From: UBA2638 sp046293135
Lineage (GTDB): Bacteria; Pseudomonadota; Alphaproteobacteria; Micavibrionales; Micavibrionaceae
Assembly: GCA_046293135.1 (NCBI GenBank)
Contig: JBKBPR010000003.1
Location: 62,001 to 126,000, forward strand
DNA: 64,000 nucleotides
Reading direction: 5' to 3'
Position numbers and translations under genes: made by a program. Shown piece by piece: positions 7,951-16,905 of this stretch. A model generated the notes under the pieces. It saw only the letters and a program-made list of their open reading frames with translations, had not been told where the DNA came from and ran no database searches. Position 1 is the stretch's first letter, and every line of letters begins with the position of its first letter.

Positions 7951-8893
7951 CTTTTATATCGGAAGTAACACTCGCTGTATCGTTTGCCCCATCATCACCC
8001 AAAACGGTTTTGGCGTAATGGTTTTCGTAGTAATTTTGACGCTGGCGCAGCATATCTGCGCGTTCTTCGGTCAGGCTTTCAATGCAATGCGGGCATGATA
8101 CGCCGACTTCATAGGCGGCATGGCGCGTTTCTTCTTCGGACAAAGGCTCGCGGCAGGCATGGCAAATTGTCCATTGTCCTTCTTTCAGACCGTGGCCGAC
8201 GGCAACGCGTTTATCAAACACAAAGCACTCACCTTCCCACTCGCTTTGATCGGCGGGGATGGTTTCCAGATATTGCAAAATCCCACCTTTGAGGTGATAG
8301 ACATTTTCAAATCCATGGGCGAGCATGTAAGAAGAGGCCTTTTCGCAGCGTATACCGCCTGTGCAAAACATCGCCACTTTCTTGTGTTTTTGCGGGTCGA
8401 GATTTTGTTCAACCCAATCGGGAAACTCCGTAAAGACCTTGATTTTCGGGTCAAGCGCGCCCTTGAAAATCCCGACCTTGGTTTCATAATCATTGCGGGT
8501 GTCGACCAAAACAACCTCAGGGTCATTGATGAGATCGTTCCAGTCCTCCGCCCGCACATATTCCCCGACAAGCTTGTTCGGATCGGCTTCGGGGCGTTTC
8601 AGGGTAATCATTTCTTTTTTCGGGCGCACCTTGAATTTGTTGAAGGGCCGCTCCGCACTTTCCGAGAATTTCAGCTCACCGCTTCTGATATGCAGCTGCG
8701 CATCTAGGAAATCAATCATCTGCCCAAGCGCTTCGGATTTGGCGCCGATTGTTCCGTTCACGCCTTCGGGGGCGAGCAGCAAGCTGCCGCAAATGCCGTC
8801 AATATCGGCGCTGAAATCCTGAATAGCCTTCCGCATCGCCGGAATATCGGCAATCGGCGTGAATTTATAAAGAGCTGCAATTTTATATGTCAT
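7934..8893 (-). CDS. trhO: tRNA uridine(34) hydroxylase TrhO (rhodanese-like)
   Basis: Start placed at MTYKIAALYKFTP, the family's usual N-terminus; an upstream in-frame extension of 39 residues is basic and unconserved. The 319-residue protein has the N-terminal acylphosphatase-like domain of the YceA/YbfQ family (1-95), then a rhodanese domain (about 110-215) with the active-site loop CTGGIRC (Cys177, Cys183). TrhO performs oxygen-dependent 5-hydroxylation of U34 in tRNA. A C-terminal CxxC pair (CHACREPL and CPHC) may bind zinc. Followed by acyP in the same operon. Together with mnmD/mnmC in this window it points to active wobble-uridine modification. Confidence 0.9.
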   Translation of the reverse strand: MTYKIAALYKFTPIADIPAMRKAIQDFSADIDGICGSLLLAPEGVNGTIGAKSEALGQMIDFLDAQLHIRSGELKFSESAERPFNKFKVRPKKEMITLKRPEADPNKLVGEYVRAEDWNDLINDPEVVLVDTRNDYETKVGIFKGALDPKIKVFTEFPDWVEQNLDPQKHKKVAMFCTGGIRCEKASSYMLAHGFENVYHLKGGILQYLETIPADQSEWEGECFVFDKRVAVGHGLKEGQWTICHACREPLSEEETRHAAYEVGVSCPHCIESLTEERADMLRQRQNYYENHYAKTVLGDDGANDTASVTSDIKDGTRN

Positions 8894-9099
8894 GTTGTTA
8901 TCTAACGTGTTTCCAAGCGTTTTAGAGGTGAATTTATAAGCGGCTTTATGAATTTTTGCAACTTTCTTAACGCGGGGTGGCTTTATAGACGTTATTCGTG
9001 CTACGCGCAATATTATTGCTTATTTTATAGCATATTTGACAAATAATAATATTTTCTGTAACGTCACTGCATTCGTTATAACTTGAACAGGAGCAATGT

Positions 9100-9507
9100 A
9101 TGTCAGCATCACTGGCTTTTTCGCAAATTTCATATTTCACACCGCAACGTATTGTTGAGAATTCATTGCGCGAGTGTCTTGAGGGGAAAACCGTGAAAGG
9201 CACTGCCGATCTTCGGGCCGGTAAGCATTTAGAAGATATTGCAAATGCGCTTGCTGTAAAACTATATGGTGACGAGAAAAGGGGAATTGTAGCAGATAGT
9301 TCCTTGCAAAATGATCTTCATCAACACATTGCTATCATGGAATTGGCGGCAATTCGTAGAGCTGCCGCAACGGGGTGTCCCGTTGTGCAGACCAGAGCGT
9401 TTCGGGATATTCTCGATTATGGTAGCTTGAGCAGCGCTGAAATGCATAAGGCACGCTCGCCGGAACTCGTGCAGGGCGAAGTGATTCAAATCTTTCCTGA
9501 TCTCTAA
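9100..9507 (+). CDS. Unknown small soluble protein
   Basis: I do not recognise this 135-residue protein. An AGGAG ribosome site lies 7 bases before the ATG, so it is probably a real gene. It has no signal peptide or membrane segment and a mixed, mostly helical composition (ADLRAGKHLEDIANALAVKL, MELAAIRRAAATG). It stands alone, divergent from trhO and convergent with the mscS gene. Confidence 0.62.
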   Translation: MSASLAFSQISYFTPQRIVENSLRECLEGKTVKGTADLRAGKHLEDIANALAVKLYGDEKRGIVADSSLQNDLHQHIAIMELAAIRRAAATGCPVVQTRAFRDILDYGSLSSAEMHKARSPELVQGEVIQIFPDL

Positions 9508-9570
9508 TCAATAATAAGATTAATATACAAGCTCTAAAGGTTTAGGCTCTAAGCTTTTTGGGGATACGGT

Positions 9571-10881
9571 TTAGTCTTTTTGATTGTGCAAATACACTTC
9601 CCGATGCGGATAGGGGATTTCAATCCCGTGTTCCTTGAAGGCATCCCATAGCGCAAGGAACACCATCCCACGCACATTGGCGACGCCTTTTTCCGCATCT
9701 TTGATCCAGAATCGTAGGTCAAAATCAATTGATGAGTCGCCGAAACCGATAATCCAGCATACGGGAGCAGGGTGCGCCACAACGCGTTCGGGCTTTGTGG
9801 CGGCCTCAATCGCAACTTTGGTCACCAGATGCGGGTCGGATTTATAATGCACGCCAAAGGGCAAATGCACGCGGATGAGCGAGTTACCGTGACTCCAATT
9901 CACAACGCGCTGGGTGATGAAATCCTCATTCGGAATGAGAAGGGATTTGTTATCGCGCGTGACAATCTCGGTATAGCGCGCCGCCATATTGTTAACCGTA
10001 CCGAATGTTTTCATATCGGGCAGTTCGATCACATCGCCGGGCTTGATCGATTTATCCATCAACAGCAGCATGCCGGAAAACAGGTTGGAAACACCTTTTT
10101 GCAAACCAAAACCGATACCAAGGCCGATCGCGCCGCCGAAAATCGCAAAGAGCGAAAGGTCAAGTCCCGCGCTGGTCACACCGATCAGAACCGCAAACAC
10201 GATCAGCGTAATGCGCACGATCTTCGAGATTAGAACCTGTGAGGAGCGCGTCAGGCTGCGTGAGTTATAAATTTTGCGCTCGAAGAACCCTGAGGCAAGG
10301 ATTGCGGCATACAAAACGACGGTTACCGAGATAAGGCCTTTGATGATATTAAGAACGGAAAGTCTGAATGTACCGATATTAAAACCGATGGAATCGAGCG
10401 TTTCGATAGTTTGGTCAAGCACGCCGAAAATGCTCAAGGCCACGATAATCCAAATCGTCAGGGCAAAGATGTTGCGCAATAAATGGTTCTGGATGAATTG
10501 CAGCGCCAGACGAATGGCAATCCACGCCATCAAAACCTTCATCACGCCGCTGTTAAACGATGTATCAAGCCCACCGGCAAAATCAGCGGCCATAATACGG
10601 GAGCCGATAAAGATGAATATCAGGGCAAAAAGCGCCGTGGTGTTCCTACGGGCATTGAGCAAAATTGCTTTGAGCGTTTCCGGCCAGCTTTGGTTTTCAA
10701 TGGCTTCAATCACGCGTTTGCGGGTGAGAGCGTTTGTCATCACGGCCATAAAAAATGCGGCGCCGAGGACGATAAGCTGGATCAGCCCGCCGCTTTCCCA
10801 CAAAATATCCTGCGCCAAATGCGCCCATTCAAGCCAATATTCAGTGGTTAATAACTGTGAGAGATCAATGTCTTTATACAT
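9571..10881 (-). CDS. Mechanosensitive ion channel, MscS family
   Basis: A 436-residue channel of the MscS superfamily, larger than E. coli MscS (286), with about six membrane segments before the core. The pore-lining TM3 is visible as FAIFGGAIGLGIGFGLQKGV with its Gly/Ala packing, followed by the beta domain (SGMLLLMDKSIKPGDVIEL, then NNMAARYTEIVTRDNKSLLIPNE, the most conserved MscS segment). The C-terminal alpha/beta domain ends in IPYPHREVYL. It would open under membrane tension to release solutes during osmotic downshift. Single gene, with a convergent neighbour on the left and another minus-strand gene upstream. Confidence 0.92.
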   Translation of the reverse strand: MYKDIDLSQLLTTEYWLEWAHLAQDILWESGGLIQLIVLGAAFFMAVMTNALTRKRVIEAIENQSWPETLKAILLNARRNTTALFALIFIFIGSRIMAADFAGGLDTSFNSGVMKVLMAWIAIRLALQFIQNHLLRNIFALTIWIIVALSIFGVLDQTIETLDSIGFNIGTFRLSVLNIIKGLISVTVVLYAAILASGFFERKIYNSRSLTRSSQVLISKIVRITLIVFAVLIGVTSAGLDLSLFAIFGGAIGLGIGFGLQKGVSNLFSGMLLLMDKSIKPGDVIELPDMKTFGTVNNMAARYTEIVTRDNKSLLIPNEDFITQRVVNWSHGNSLIRVHLPFGVHYKSDPHLVTKVAIEAATKPERVVAHPAPVCWIIGFGDSSIDFDLRFWIKDAEKGVANVRGMVFLALWDAFKEHGIEIPYPHREVYLHNQKD

Positions 10882-10942
10882 AGCGAATAAGATACCCGAT
10901 TTTTGCGATTATCCAAAGCGCAAGTAAAGAATTTCGTTATTG

Positions 10943-11683
10943 CTAGATGTCAGGCGCAAAAAGCGCGTTGAGTTCTTTGGGGCGTTCGGGGCGGCTTTGC
11001 GGCGGTATACCGATTTTCAGTCCGCCTGCAGGAATGAGAAAAATCTGCGCCAATTCAAAATCTCCCATATCAGCGGTTAGAGGGTTGGTTATCACATGAC
11101 CGCTATCATCGAGATTGGTCACGGGGCCGAGCGCCGTTTTGTGGGAATATTCGCCGTTGCTGTTTTCTCTGATGAAATGCAGCTCTTTGCCGTCTTTGCG
11201 CAAGAACAGATAGATTTGATAATATCCGTCGCGTTGCTGCGGCTCTAATCCGATCGGGATGCCGCCATCGGCCTCAACGCAGCGCGTCAGGATATCGGCT
11301 TTATATTTTTTTCCGTCGGACGGTTTTAGGCCGCTGATCATGCCCGGCCACGGTTTCATAAAGGGCGGAAATGGGCCGCTATCATTGACGGCATGACAAT
11401 AGCAATTCGTGGATAATTGCTTGGCTTGCATTAAAGCGTGGACTGTATCACGGAATTCGGAAACCTGAGGTTTTTCGACCTTCAGAGCGATGGCTATTTC
11501 AAAATCTTCATATTGCTTGAATAAAGTATTCATATTATTCGGGGTGATGCGAAGTTTTAACTTTTTTAAGCCTTCGGTGATATCGGGAAAATGCGTGGCC
11601 AGAACAAAATGGAGTTTTGGCCAACCAAAATCATTCCAGTCTTCTGGCTTATAATCTGGCGCTGACGGGTTTTGTTTTTTCAT
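10943..11683 (-). CDS. Unknown protein with a possible papain-like Cys/His/Asp arrangement
   Basis: Not a family I can name. About 246 residues, soluble, starting MKKQNPSAPDYKPEDW. The middle and C-terminal half resemble a peptidase-like module: STNCYCHAVND (Cys at about 94 and 96), GYYQIYLFL, then KELHFIRENSNGEYSHK (His at about 169 and 181) and VTNLDDSGHVITNP (Asp). This C...H...N/D spacing is seen in papain-fold (NlpC/CHAP-like) proteins, but I cannot confirm the fold by eye. The N-terminal ~90 residues are unrelated and could be a binding region. No signal peptide. A single gene between mscS and gloA. Confidence 0.6.
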   Translation of the reverse strand: MKKQNPSAPDYKPEDWNDFGWPKLHFVLATHFPDITEGLKKLKLRITPNNMNTLFKQYEDFEIAIALKVEKPQVSEFRDTVHALMQAKQLSTNCYCHAVNDSGPFPPFMKPWPGMISGLKPSDGKKYKADILTRCVEADGGIPIGLEPQQRDGYYQIYLFLRKDGKELHFIRENSNGEYSHKTALGPVTNLDDSGHVITNPLTADMGDFELAQIFLIPAGGLKIGIPPQSRPERPKELNALFAPDI

Positions 11684-11811
11684 AATCAAAAAACTTTACA
11701 ACAGTTTAATTGCAAACTCAAGGCTTTTGGCCTTGCCATTATTCTAAACGCCCATAGATTAACAAACAGGTAATGACATGACGCAATCAATATGAAAAGA
11801 GTGTATGAACA

Positions 11812-12273
11812 ATGAGCTTGGAATATCTTCACACAATGGTCAGGGTGCATAATCTGGATCAGGCCTTGGATTTTTACTGCAATAAATTAGGGCTGATTGA
11901 AACCCATAGAATGGAAAATGAAGCGGGACGCTTCACATTGGTTTTTCTGGCTGCGCCCTATGATCTTGACCGTGCCAAACAAAGCAAAGCCCCGCTTGTG
12001 GAGCTAACTTATAACTGGCCAAATGAAAATGGCGAGGCTGAGGTTTATACAGGCGGGCGTAATTTCGGTCATTTGGCTTATCGCGTTGATAATATTTATG
12101 AATTCTGTCAGAGCCTGCAAGATAAGGGTATAACGATCAATCGTCCGCCCCGTGATGGCTATATGGCCTTTATTCGCTCACCGGACGGAATTTCGATCGA
12201 GTTGCTTCAAAAGGGCGAGCCTTTGGAGCCGCAAGAGCCTTGGGCTTCTATGGGCAATACCGGAACTTGGTAA
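11812..12273 (+). CDS. gloA: Lactoylglutathione lyase (glyoxalase I)
   Basis: A 153-residue VOC-fold metalloenzyme that converts the methylglyoxal-glutathione hemithioacetal to S-lactoylglutathione. Both beta-alpha-beta-beta-beta modules are visible, and the four metal ligands fall at the expected places: His7 (LHTMVRV), Glu64 (VELTYNW), His87 (FGHLAYRV) and Glu130 (SIELLQ). The length matches the short, Ni2+-type bacterial enzymes. No clear Shine-Dalgarno precedes the ATG. The next gene's -35 element begins right at this stop codon. Confidence 0.93.
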   Translation: MSLEYLHTMVRVHNLDQALDFYCNKLGLIETHRMENEAGRFTLVFLAAPYDLDRAKQSKAPLVELTYNWPNENGEAEVYTGGRNFGHLAYRVDNIYEFCQSLQDKGITINRPPRDGYMAFIRSPDGISIELLQKGEPLEPQEPWASMGNTGTW

Positions 12274-12303
12274 TTGACATAGTTCAGGGCTGTTTGCTAT
12301 AAG
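12274..12303 (+). promoter_or_regulatory. Sigma70 promoter abutting the isochorismatase-like start codon
   Basis: TTGACA, an 18-base spacer, then TATAAG (5 of 6). The start codon begins only 5 bases after the -10, where transcription itself would start, so the mRNA would be leaderless. Confidence 0.6.
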
Positions 12304-12308
12304 CACTC

Positions 12309-12911
12309 ATGTTTCTTGATGCTTTTTCTCGGGCTTCACACGTTACGCCCCCCATCAGACTGAACCGATCAAAAACGGCTCTGGTCACTGTGGATGTGCA
12401 AAATGTATTTTGCCATGTTGCGCGTTGGTCGATGGGATGGGTTTTTCCCGACCAGGCCGATATTAATCGCTCTGTTAAAAACCTTGCTACGATACTTGCG
12501 GATAGGCGACGTTTGAATCTTCCGGTTTTTCATGTGCGCAGTTATCTTAAGCCTCAATCCGAGTATGATTTTTATCGTATTCGGCCTGAGGCGCAAGATA
12601 CGCTGATTGATAAGTCAGAACAGAGTGCATTCGAAGATGATGAGTTCGGGCGGCGCACACATAATGGACTGTTGGAAAGGGCGCTGCGGCAAAAAGATAT
12701 AGACACGCTTGTCATCGCAGGGTTCTGGCAGGAGCTATGTGTGGCACGTACTGTGGAATCTGCGCTGCATCGTAAATTTAATGTTGTTGTTTTGGAAGAT
12801 TGCACCCGCCCGTATGATTATGCCCATCAATCCTCCAGCAAGGCCGCGATGCAAAAAAACGGCGCCCATATGATGGCCGCCGCTAATTTTTTATGCGCGT
12901 TCGATGAGTAG
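12309..12911 (+). CDS. Isochorismatase-family cysteine hydrolase
   Basis: A 200-residue hydrolase of the isochorismatase/nicotinamidase fold. The catalytic triad is complete: Asp29 (VTVDVQN), Lys102 (DKSEQSAF, the usual KxxxSAF) and Cys144 (GFWQELCVARTV). Members hydrolyse amides or vinyl ethers (nicotinamide, isochorismate, ureides, carbamates); the substrate cannot be told here. No ribosome site exists, and a near-consensus promoter ends 5 bases before the ATG, suggesting a leaderless transcript. Upstream lies gloA; downstream, convergent, a TetR-type regulator. Confidence 0.85.
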   Translation: MFLDAFSRASHVTPPIRLNRSKTALVTVDVQNVFCHVARWSMGWVFPDQADINRSVKNLATILADRRRLNLPVFHVRSYLKPQSEYDFYRIRPEAQDTLIDKSEQSAFEDDEFGRRTHNGLLERALRQKDIDTLVIAGFWQELCVARTVESALHRKFNVVVLEDCTRPYDYAHQSSSKAAMQKNGAHMMAAANFLCAFDE

Positions 12912-12934
12912 GCGCGTGTGTTTTTTGTTAATCA

Positions 12935-13654
12935 TCAGGCGCTAATCAAGCGCACGACCTCGGTGGGATAGTTGTCCTGAAACGGTTTGTCCAGATCCTG
13001 ACCATGTGACATCAGGCGGAAAAATACAGGGCCGCACAAAATATCGACTACAATTTTCGGATCAAGCGCCTTGCGGAACTCCCCGTTTTGCTGGCCTTGA
13101 ACAACGCTGTATTCGACGGCATCAATCAATGGCGCAAGAAAGTTTTGCTCGAAAATTTCTTTGGCTTTCGGATCGGCCTGCGCCTCGCTGAAAAGCTGGG
13201 CGATAACTTCTCCGTTTTTGCTGTTGAGCAAATGGATCAGCTTATCAAGCTGCATGCGGATCGCTTCGGCATTGTTGCTCGGCGTAGAGAGCGGCTTTTG
13301 CAAGCCGGGTTGGCTCATCAGCGCGTCCATGACAATGGCTGCCTTGTTTGGCCACCAGCGGTAAATCGTGGTTTTCCCGACCTTGGCCTTTTTGGCGATA
13401 GCTTCGATGCTCAAATCCTGAACGCTGGTATAAAGCAGGAGTGCGTTTGTGGCTTTGAGTATTGATTTGCGGGATTTTTCGCTACGCGGACGCCCTTTTT
13501 TCTGTGCGGATTGAGCGCTATCATCAACAGCGTTATCGTTTGTCTCAGCCATGTCAAAATCCTGCACGATTATTTCGGTGGTTTCAATTTGCGTTGAGTC
13601 ATTTTCATACACGGGTTCTTTCAACCCGGCAAGTTTTAATGCCGTTTGAATCAT
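12935..13654 (-). CDS. TetR/AcrR-family transcriptional regulator
   Basis: Start chosen at the ATG preceded by AAAGGA about 7 bases upstream; a longer frame begins 31 codons earlier without such a site. The 239-residue product has an unusual ~60-residue acidic leader, then a basic KKGRPRSEKSRKSILKA lead into the TetR helix-turn-helix (LSIEAIAKKAKVGKTTIYRW, helix 3 containing TTIYRWW). The C-terminal domain matches the TetR_C group with PGLQKPLSTPSNN and a dimer helix. No ligand can be inferred. It converges on the isochorismatase-like gene and is divergent from an unknown gene on the other side, the likeliest targets. Confidence 0.85.
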   Translation of the reverse strand: MIQTALKLAGLKEPVYENDSTQIETTEIIVQDFDMAETNDNAVDDSAQSAQKKGRPRSEKSRKSILKATNALLLYTSVQDLSIEAIAKKAKVGKTTIYRWWPNKAAIVMDALMSQPGLQKPLSTPSNNAEAIRMQLDKLIHLLNSKNGEVIAQLFSEAQADPKAKEIFEQNFLAPLIDAVEYSVVQGQQNGEFRKALDPKIVVDILCGPVFFRLMSHGQDLDKPFQDNYPTEVVRLISA

Positions 13655-13792
13655 TTCAAGGTCCTTTCCACAACACTGCGTTTCGTATGGAAATAAGCAT
13701 ATGAGCGATTCGGAATATGTTTCAAGTGCAATGAATAAATTATTCAAAAATCCCTGTTGGTAAGTTTTGTGATCGGTTTTTAGTTTTGATAA

Positions 13793-13823
13793 TTGACATT
13801 TATGGCTAAGGGGCGTTTATAAA
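13793..13823 (+). promoter_or_regulatory. Sigma70 promoter of the following unknown gene
   Basis: A perfect TTGACA is followed by TATAAA with a 19-base spacer (TTATAA with 18). The start codon lies about 40 bases downstream behind a GGGAGAG ribosome site, so this is a normal leadered transcript. Confidence 0.5.
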
Positions 13824-13865
13824 TGAGGATTATAAAAATATAAATATTTCAGGGAGAGTTTGAGT

Positions 13866-14345
13866 ATGAAAGTAGTTTATCCTGCAAACAATGCAATTTG
13901 TGAAACGACCGAACAGTGGCGCGGGCGTAATCTTCTTCGTGATGCCTTTCAGAAGTCGGCGGGACACGCCCGCGAATATAAAAAGGTCGGCAATGAGCTT
14001 GCCCATGTGGTCAGGGAAGATCGGCCGGTATACTGGATGCTGGAATCTCCGGAAGTCGCGGGCAGGAAACATTTCCCTATTGAGCTTGCCATGCATGATG
14101 CGGCCTGCGTTCGCAGTTTTCTGGAGGCCAATAATGTGAAAGTGACGGACCAGCTTGAGGACACTTCTTCTTATATAGCCCAAACGCCTTGGCCGGAAAG
14201 CGATCGGGATTTGGTACGAGTTTACGGCAACGGCTCTTATTGTGATCCGCATGCAAATGACCCCGCAACGGTGGCTATGGTGCCGGGTATGCGCCGGAAA
14301 ATATGGAATCTTGTGCGTTTTGGTTATGATGAGTATGAGTTTTAA
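13866..14345 (+). CDS. Unknown soluble protein
   Basis: Start is the ATG eight bases after GGGAGAG; a TTG two codons upstream is not favoured. The 159-residue product is not one I recognise. It contains REYKKVGNELAHVVREDRPV and HDAACVRSFLEANNVKVTD, a mixed alpha/beta composition, two cysteines and no signal peptide or membrane segment. It has its own promoter and is divergent from the TetR regulator, so it may be a target of it. Confidence 0.62.
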   Translation: MKVVYPANNAICETTEQWRGRNLLRDAFQKSAGHAREYKKVGNELAHVVREDRPVYWMLESPEVAGRKHFPIELAMHDAACVRSFLEANNVKVTDQLEDTSSYIAQTPWPESDRDLVRVYGNGSYCDPHANDPATVAMVPGMRRKIWNLVRFGYDEYEF

Positions 14346-14492
14346 TTCTGCTTATCCCGCATGGCTTTGAAGGTTTTTCTTAAGCAGCGCTGAATGATTA
14401 AGGGTGAGCTTGGCATCATTTTCCTTCAAATTTGGCGGAAAGTGTGACATAACAGCCCCTCATAAAAAATACACATATAGGGATAAATCACC

Positions 14493-15446
14493 ATGGAAGT
14501 CTGGATTTTATTCAATGAGGAGATTGAGTCCTCAAGCTCTGAAGCTTTTGAAATTCGTCGTTTTCTGGCCGAAGGCCGCGCGATGGGGATTGATGTCAAG
14601 GTTTTCAAGCCCGAGCAATTTGACCTTCTGGTTTGCAATGACGGCAAGGATTCCGTGTTGATTGACGGGCAGTTGATGCCGCTTCCCGACTTTTTGTTGC
14701 CGCGAACTTATGTGATTGATACGGGCTATTTTGCGCTGGCGGTTATCCGCCAATTCGAGCGGCTCGGGGTGAAGGTGTTTAACGGTTCACAAGCAATTGA
14801 AACTGTAGCCGACAAGCTGCACACCCATCAAGCCTTGATCGAGGGCGGTTTGCCGACACCGCGTACGATGCTGGCGAAGTTTCCGGTGGATCTGGATCTG
14901 GTTGAAAATTACATCGGCTTTCCGGTTGTCGTGAAAACGCTGCTGGGCGTGAACGGAACGGGCGTTTTCCTGATGGAAGACCGCAAATCATTCCGCGATA
15001 TGATGGACTTGCTTTCCGAAACCAATCCCAATATTCAGCTGATCTTCCAGAAATTCATCGCCAAAAGCCGCGGCGTTGATTTGCGTTTGTTCGTTGTCGA
15101 CGGGCAGGTTGTGGCTTCAATGGAGCGCCGCGCCAAGGACGGCGATTTCAAGGCCAATTTCTCGCAAGGCGGCAGTGTGCAGGAGTTCGTGCCAGACTCC
15201 AAGGCCAAGGATTTGGCCGTAATGACGGCGGGAATTCTTAATCTACAAGTGGCGGGGATCGACCTGCTCTATGATGAGGAGTGCTATACGATTTGCGAAG
15301 CCAACAGCTTTCCGGGTTTCAAGGGGCTTGAATCCTGCTGTAACGTCAATATCCCGCAAGAGATTTTCAAAGCGATGCAAAAGCGTCTGGATGCGGCCTC
15401 GTCCTTCAGCGCAGCGTCGGCTGCTATAGGCAGTAAACGCACTTAA
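14493..15446 (+). CDS. ATP-grasp ligase, RimK-like (alpha-L-glutamate ligase family)
   Basis: A 317-residue ATP-grasp enzyme of the RimK/LysX/GshB-like group. The N-terminal pre-ATP-grasp domain (about 1-100) contains PDFLLPRTYV. Then come VADKLHTHQALIEGGLPTP, the family's nucleotide-binding entry; GFPVVVKTLLGVNGTGVFL, the glycine-rich loop over ATP; IAKSRGVDLRLFVVDGQVV; and the metal site CEANSFPGFKG, with Glu and Asn ligands. It would join an amino acid (often glutamate) to a carboxylate on a protein, cofactor or small molecule; the acceptor is unknown. AGGGA precedes the ATG. It stands alone, convergent with the LpoA-like gene. Confidence 0.85.
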   Translation: MEVWILFNEEIESSSSEAFEIRRFLAEGRAMGIDVKVFKPEQFDLLVCNDGKDSVLIDGQLMPLPDFLLPRTYVIDTGYFALAVIRQFERLGVKVFNGSQAIETVADKLHTHQALIEGGLPTPRTMLAKFPVDLDLVENYIGFPVVVKTLLGVNGTGVFLMEDRKSFRDMMDLLSETNPNIQLIFQKFIAKSRGVDLRLFVVDGQVVASMERRAKDGDFKANFSQGGSVQEFVPDSKAKDLAVMTAGILNLQVAGIDLLYDEECYTICEANSFPGFKGLESCCNVNIPQEIFKAMQKRLDAASSFSAASAAIGSKRT

Positions 15447-15477
15447 TCAATAGCGCGCCCAGCGTCGCCACTCGCCC

Positions 15478-16782
15478 CTAATTCGTCACTTGCTGGAAGC
15501 TGCGCGGCGCATCATCAATGATGCGGATTTGCCCGCGTGAGATTTCCAAAACCGCCAAACCGCGCTCGGCCACGCCGTTGTCACGGAAGCGGAAAATCCC
15601 GTCAATCCCTGCAAAGCCGTTCGGATTCTGGATCGAGGCAGGGTCAAAAGCAGGGCGGCCAGAGCGTTGCAGCCCTGTTCGCGCCAAAACGGCGGTCAGT
15701 GCGGTGGCATCATAAGCCAGCGTTGCCAGACGCGGAGCCGCGCTCATGAAGGTTTCGCTGTAACGGCGCTCAAAGCTCTGGCGCAGACGCGGCGAAGGCG
15801 CGGCAAACCAACCGCCCTCCAAAGACGGTTCAATGCTCAAGGACGGGTCATCCCACAGCCCTGTGCCGAGGCGCTTTACCTCTTGCGGCGGCATGGCGTT
15901 TTGCGTCGCGGCGCGGCCGACAGAGCGCGCCATATCCCCGCCGACAGGCATCAGGATGGCATCATAACGCTGGCCGCTTGCACCTTGGCTGAAATCGCGC
16001 ATTTTCGGCTGGATATCGCTGCCATTGGCGGCAAAGCGCGTGGTCATCAGTGTTCTCAATCCGGCGCGGTGGGCAATGTTGTTATAGACATTCACAACCG
16101 CATCGCCATAGCTGGTTGCGGGCGCAAATACGCCGATTGTATTCATGTTGCGGCTTGCGGCAAAGCTGGTGATTCGATTGACCTGATCGAACGGCATAAA
16201 GCCCATAAGATAGGTTGATTGATCGGCCAGCGTCCAATCGGTTGAAAAGGCGATCATACTGATTCCGGCGGAGCGCGTGACGGGTTTCACCGCGCGCACC
16301 TCATCGGCGAAAATCGGGCCGAGGATAATCTGGGCGCCGCTGGCCGTGGCATCTTGCGCCGCACTTCTTGCGCCTTCGGCTGTGCCTTTTGTGTCGCGCG
16401 GGATCAGCTCGAAACTGTTATGCCCGACCTCAAACAGCGCCATTTGCGCAGCATTCAGCATCGCTTGCCCCAGATCGGCATGTGTGCCGCTGAGCGGGAG
16501 GAGTATCGCAACCCTGACATGCTCTGCAAAGTTAGCCGCGCCCATAGCCGCGCCGGATAAACCATCCTGCGCTATGGGTTGCTCTTGCGCGGCGGCGTCA
16601 ATCTCCGCCATAGCGTTGCCGTCAAGCGTACGCGGCGCTTCAATCGCTTGTCTTGGGGCGGTGGTATTATATTGCCATGATCCGCCGCGATTATAGCCGC
16701 TTGAGGTTGAACCGCAGGCTTGCAGCAGGAACATCGATGCGCCCAACAGGAGCGTAAGAAATAAAAACTGGACTCTTTTCAT
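15478..16782 (-). CDS. lpoA: Penicillin-binding protein activator, LpoA-like lipoprotein
   Basis: Start at MKRVQFLFLTLLLGASMF; an in-frame extension upstream has no ribosome site and would bury the signal peptide. Lipobox FLLQAC gives lipidated Cys23. The remaining ~400 residues form a type-1 periplasmic-binding-protein fold (VRVAILLPLSGTHADLGQAM, then IILGPIFADEVRAVKP and ATLAYDATALTAVLA), which matches the C-terminal half of LpoA, the outer-membrane activator of PBP1a; the N-terminal TPR half is absent. The gene is divergent from rsmI, whose E. coli homologue also neighbours lpoA (yraM). Amino-acid ABC-transporter binding protein is the alternative reading, but context favours LpoA-like. 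Confidence 0.82.
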   Translation of the reverse strand: MKRVQFLFLTLLLGASMFLLQACGSTSSGYNRGGSWQYNTTAPRQAIEAPRTLDGNAMAEIDAAAQEQPIAQDGLSGAAMGAANFAEHVRVAILLPLSGTHADLGQAMLNAAQMALFEVGHNSFELIPRDTKGTAEGARSAAQDATASGAQIILGPIFADEVRAVKPVTRSAGISMIAFSTDWTLADQSTYLMGFMPFDQVNRITSFAASRNMNTIGVFAPATSYGDAVVNVYNNIAHRAGLRTLMTTRFAANGSDIQPKMRDFSQGASGQRYDAILMPVGGDMARSVGRAATQNAMPPQEVKRLGTGLWDDPSLSIEPSLEGGWFAAPSPRLRQSFERRYSETFMSAAPRLATLAYDATALTAVLARTGLQRSGRPAFDPASIQNPNGFAGIDGIFRFRDNGVAERGLAVLEISRGQIRIIDDAPRSFQQVTN

Positions 16783-16905
16783 GGCGTTTATACTGTATCT
16801 TTTTTCATCAGGGTTTATAGTCTGGAATGCCCTACAGTAACGAAAAAGATCGGTATTGGCCAGAGGGTAATAGAGTGGGTAATAAAACAGGCAATAGAGC
16901 AGGCA

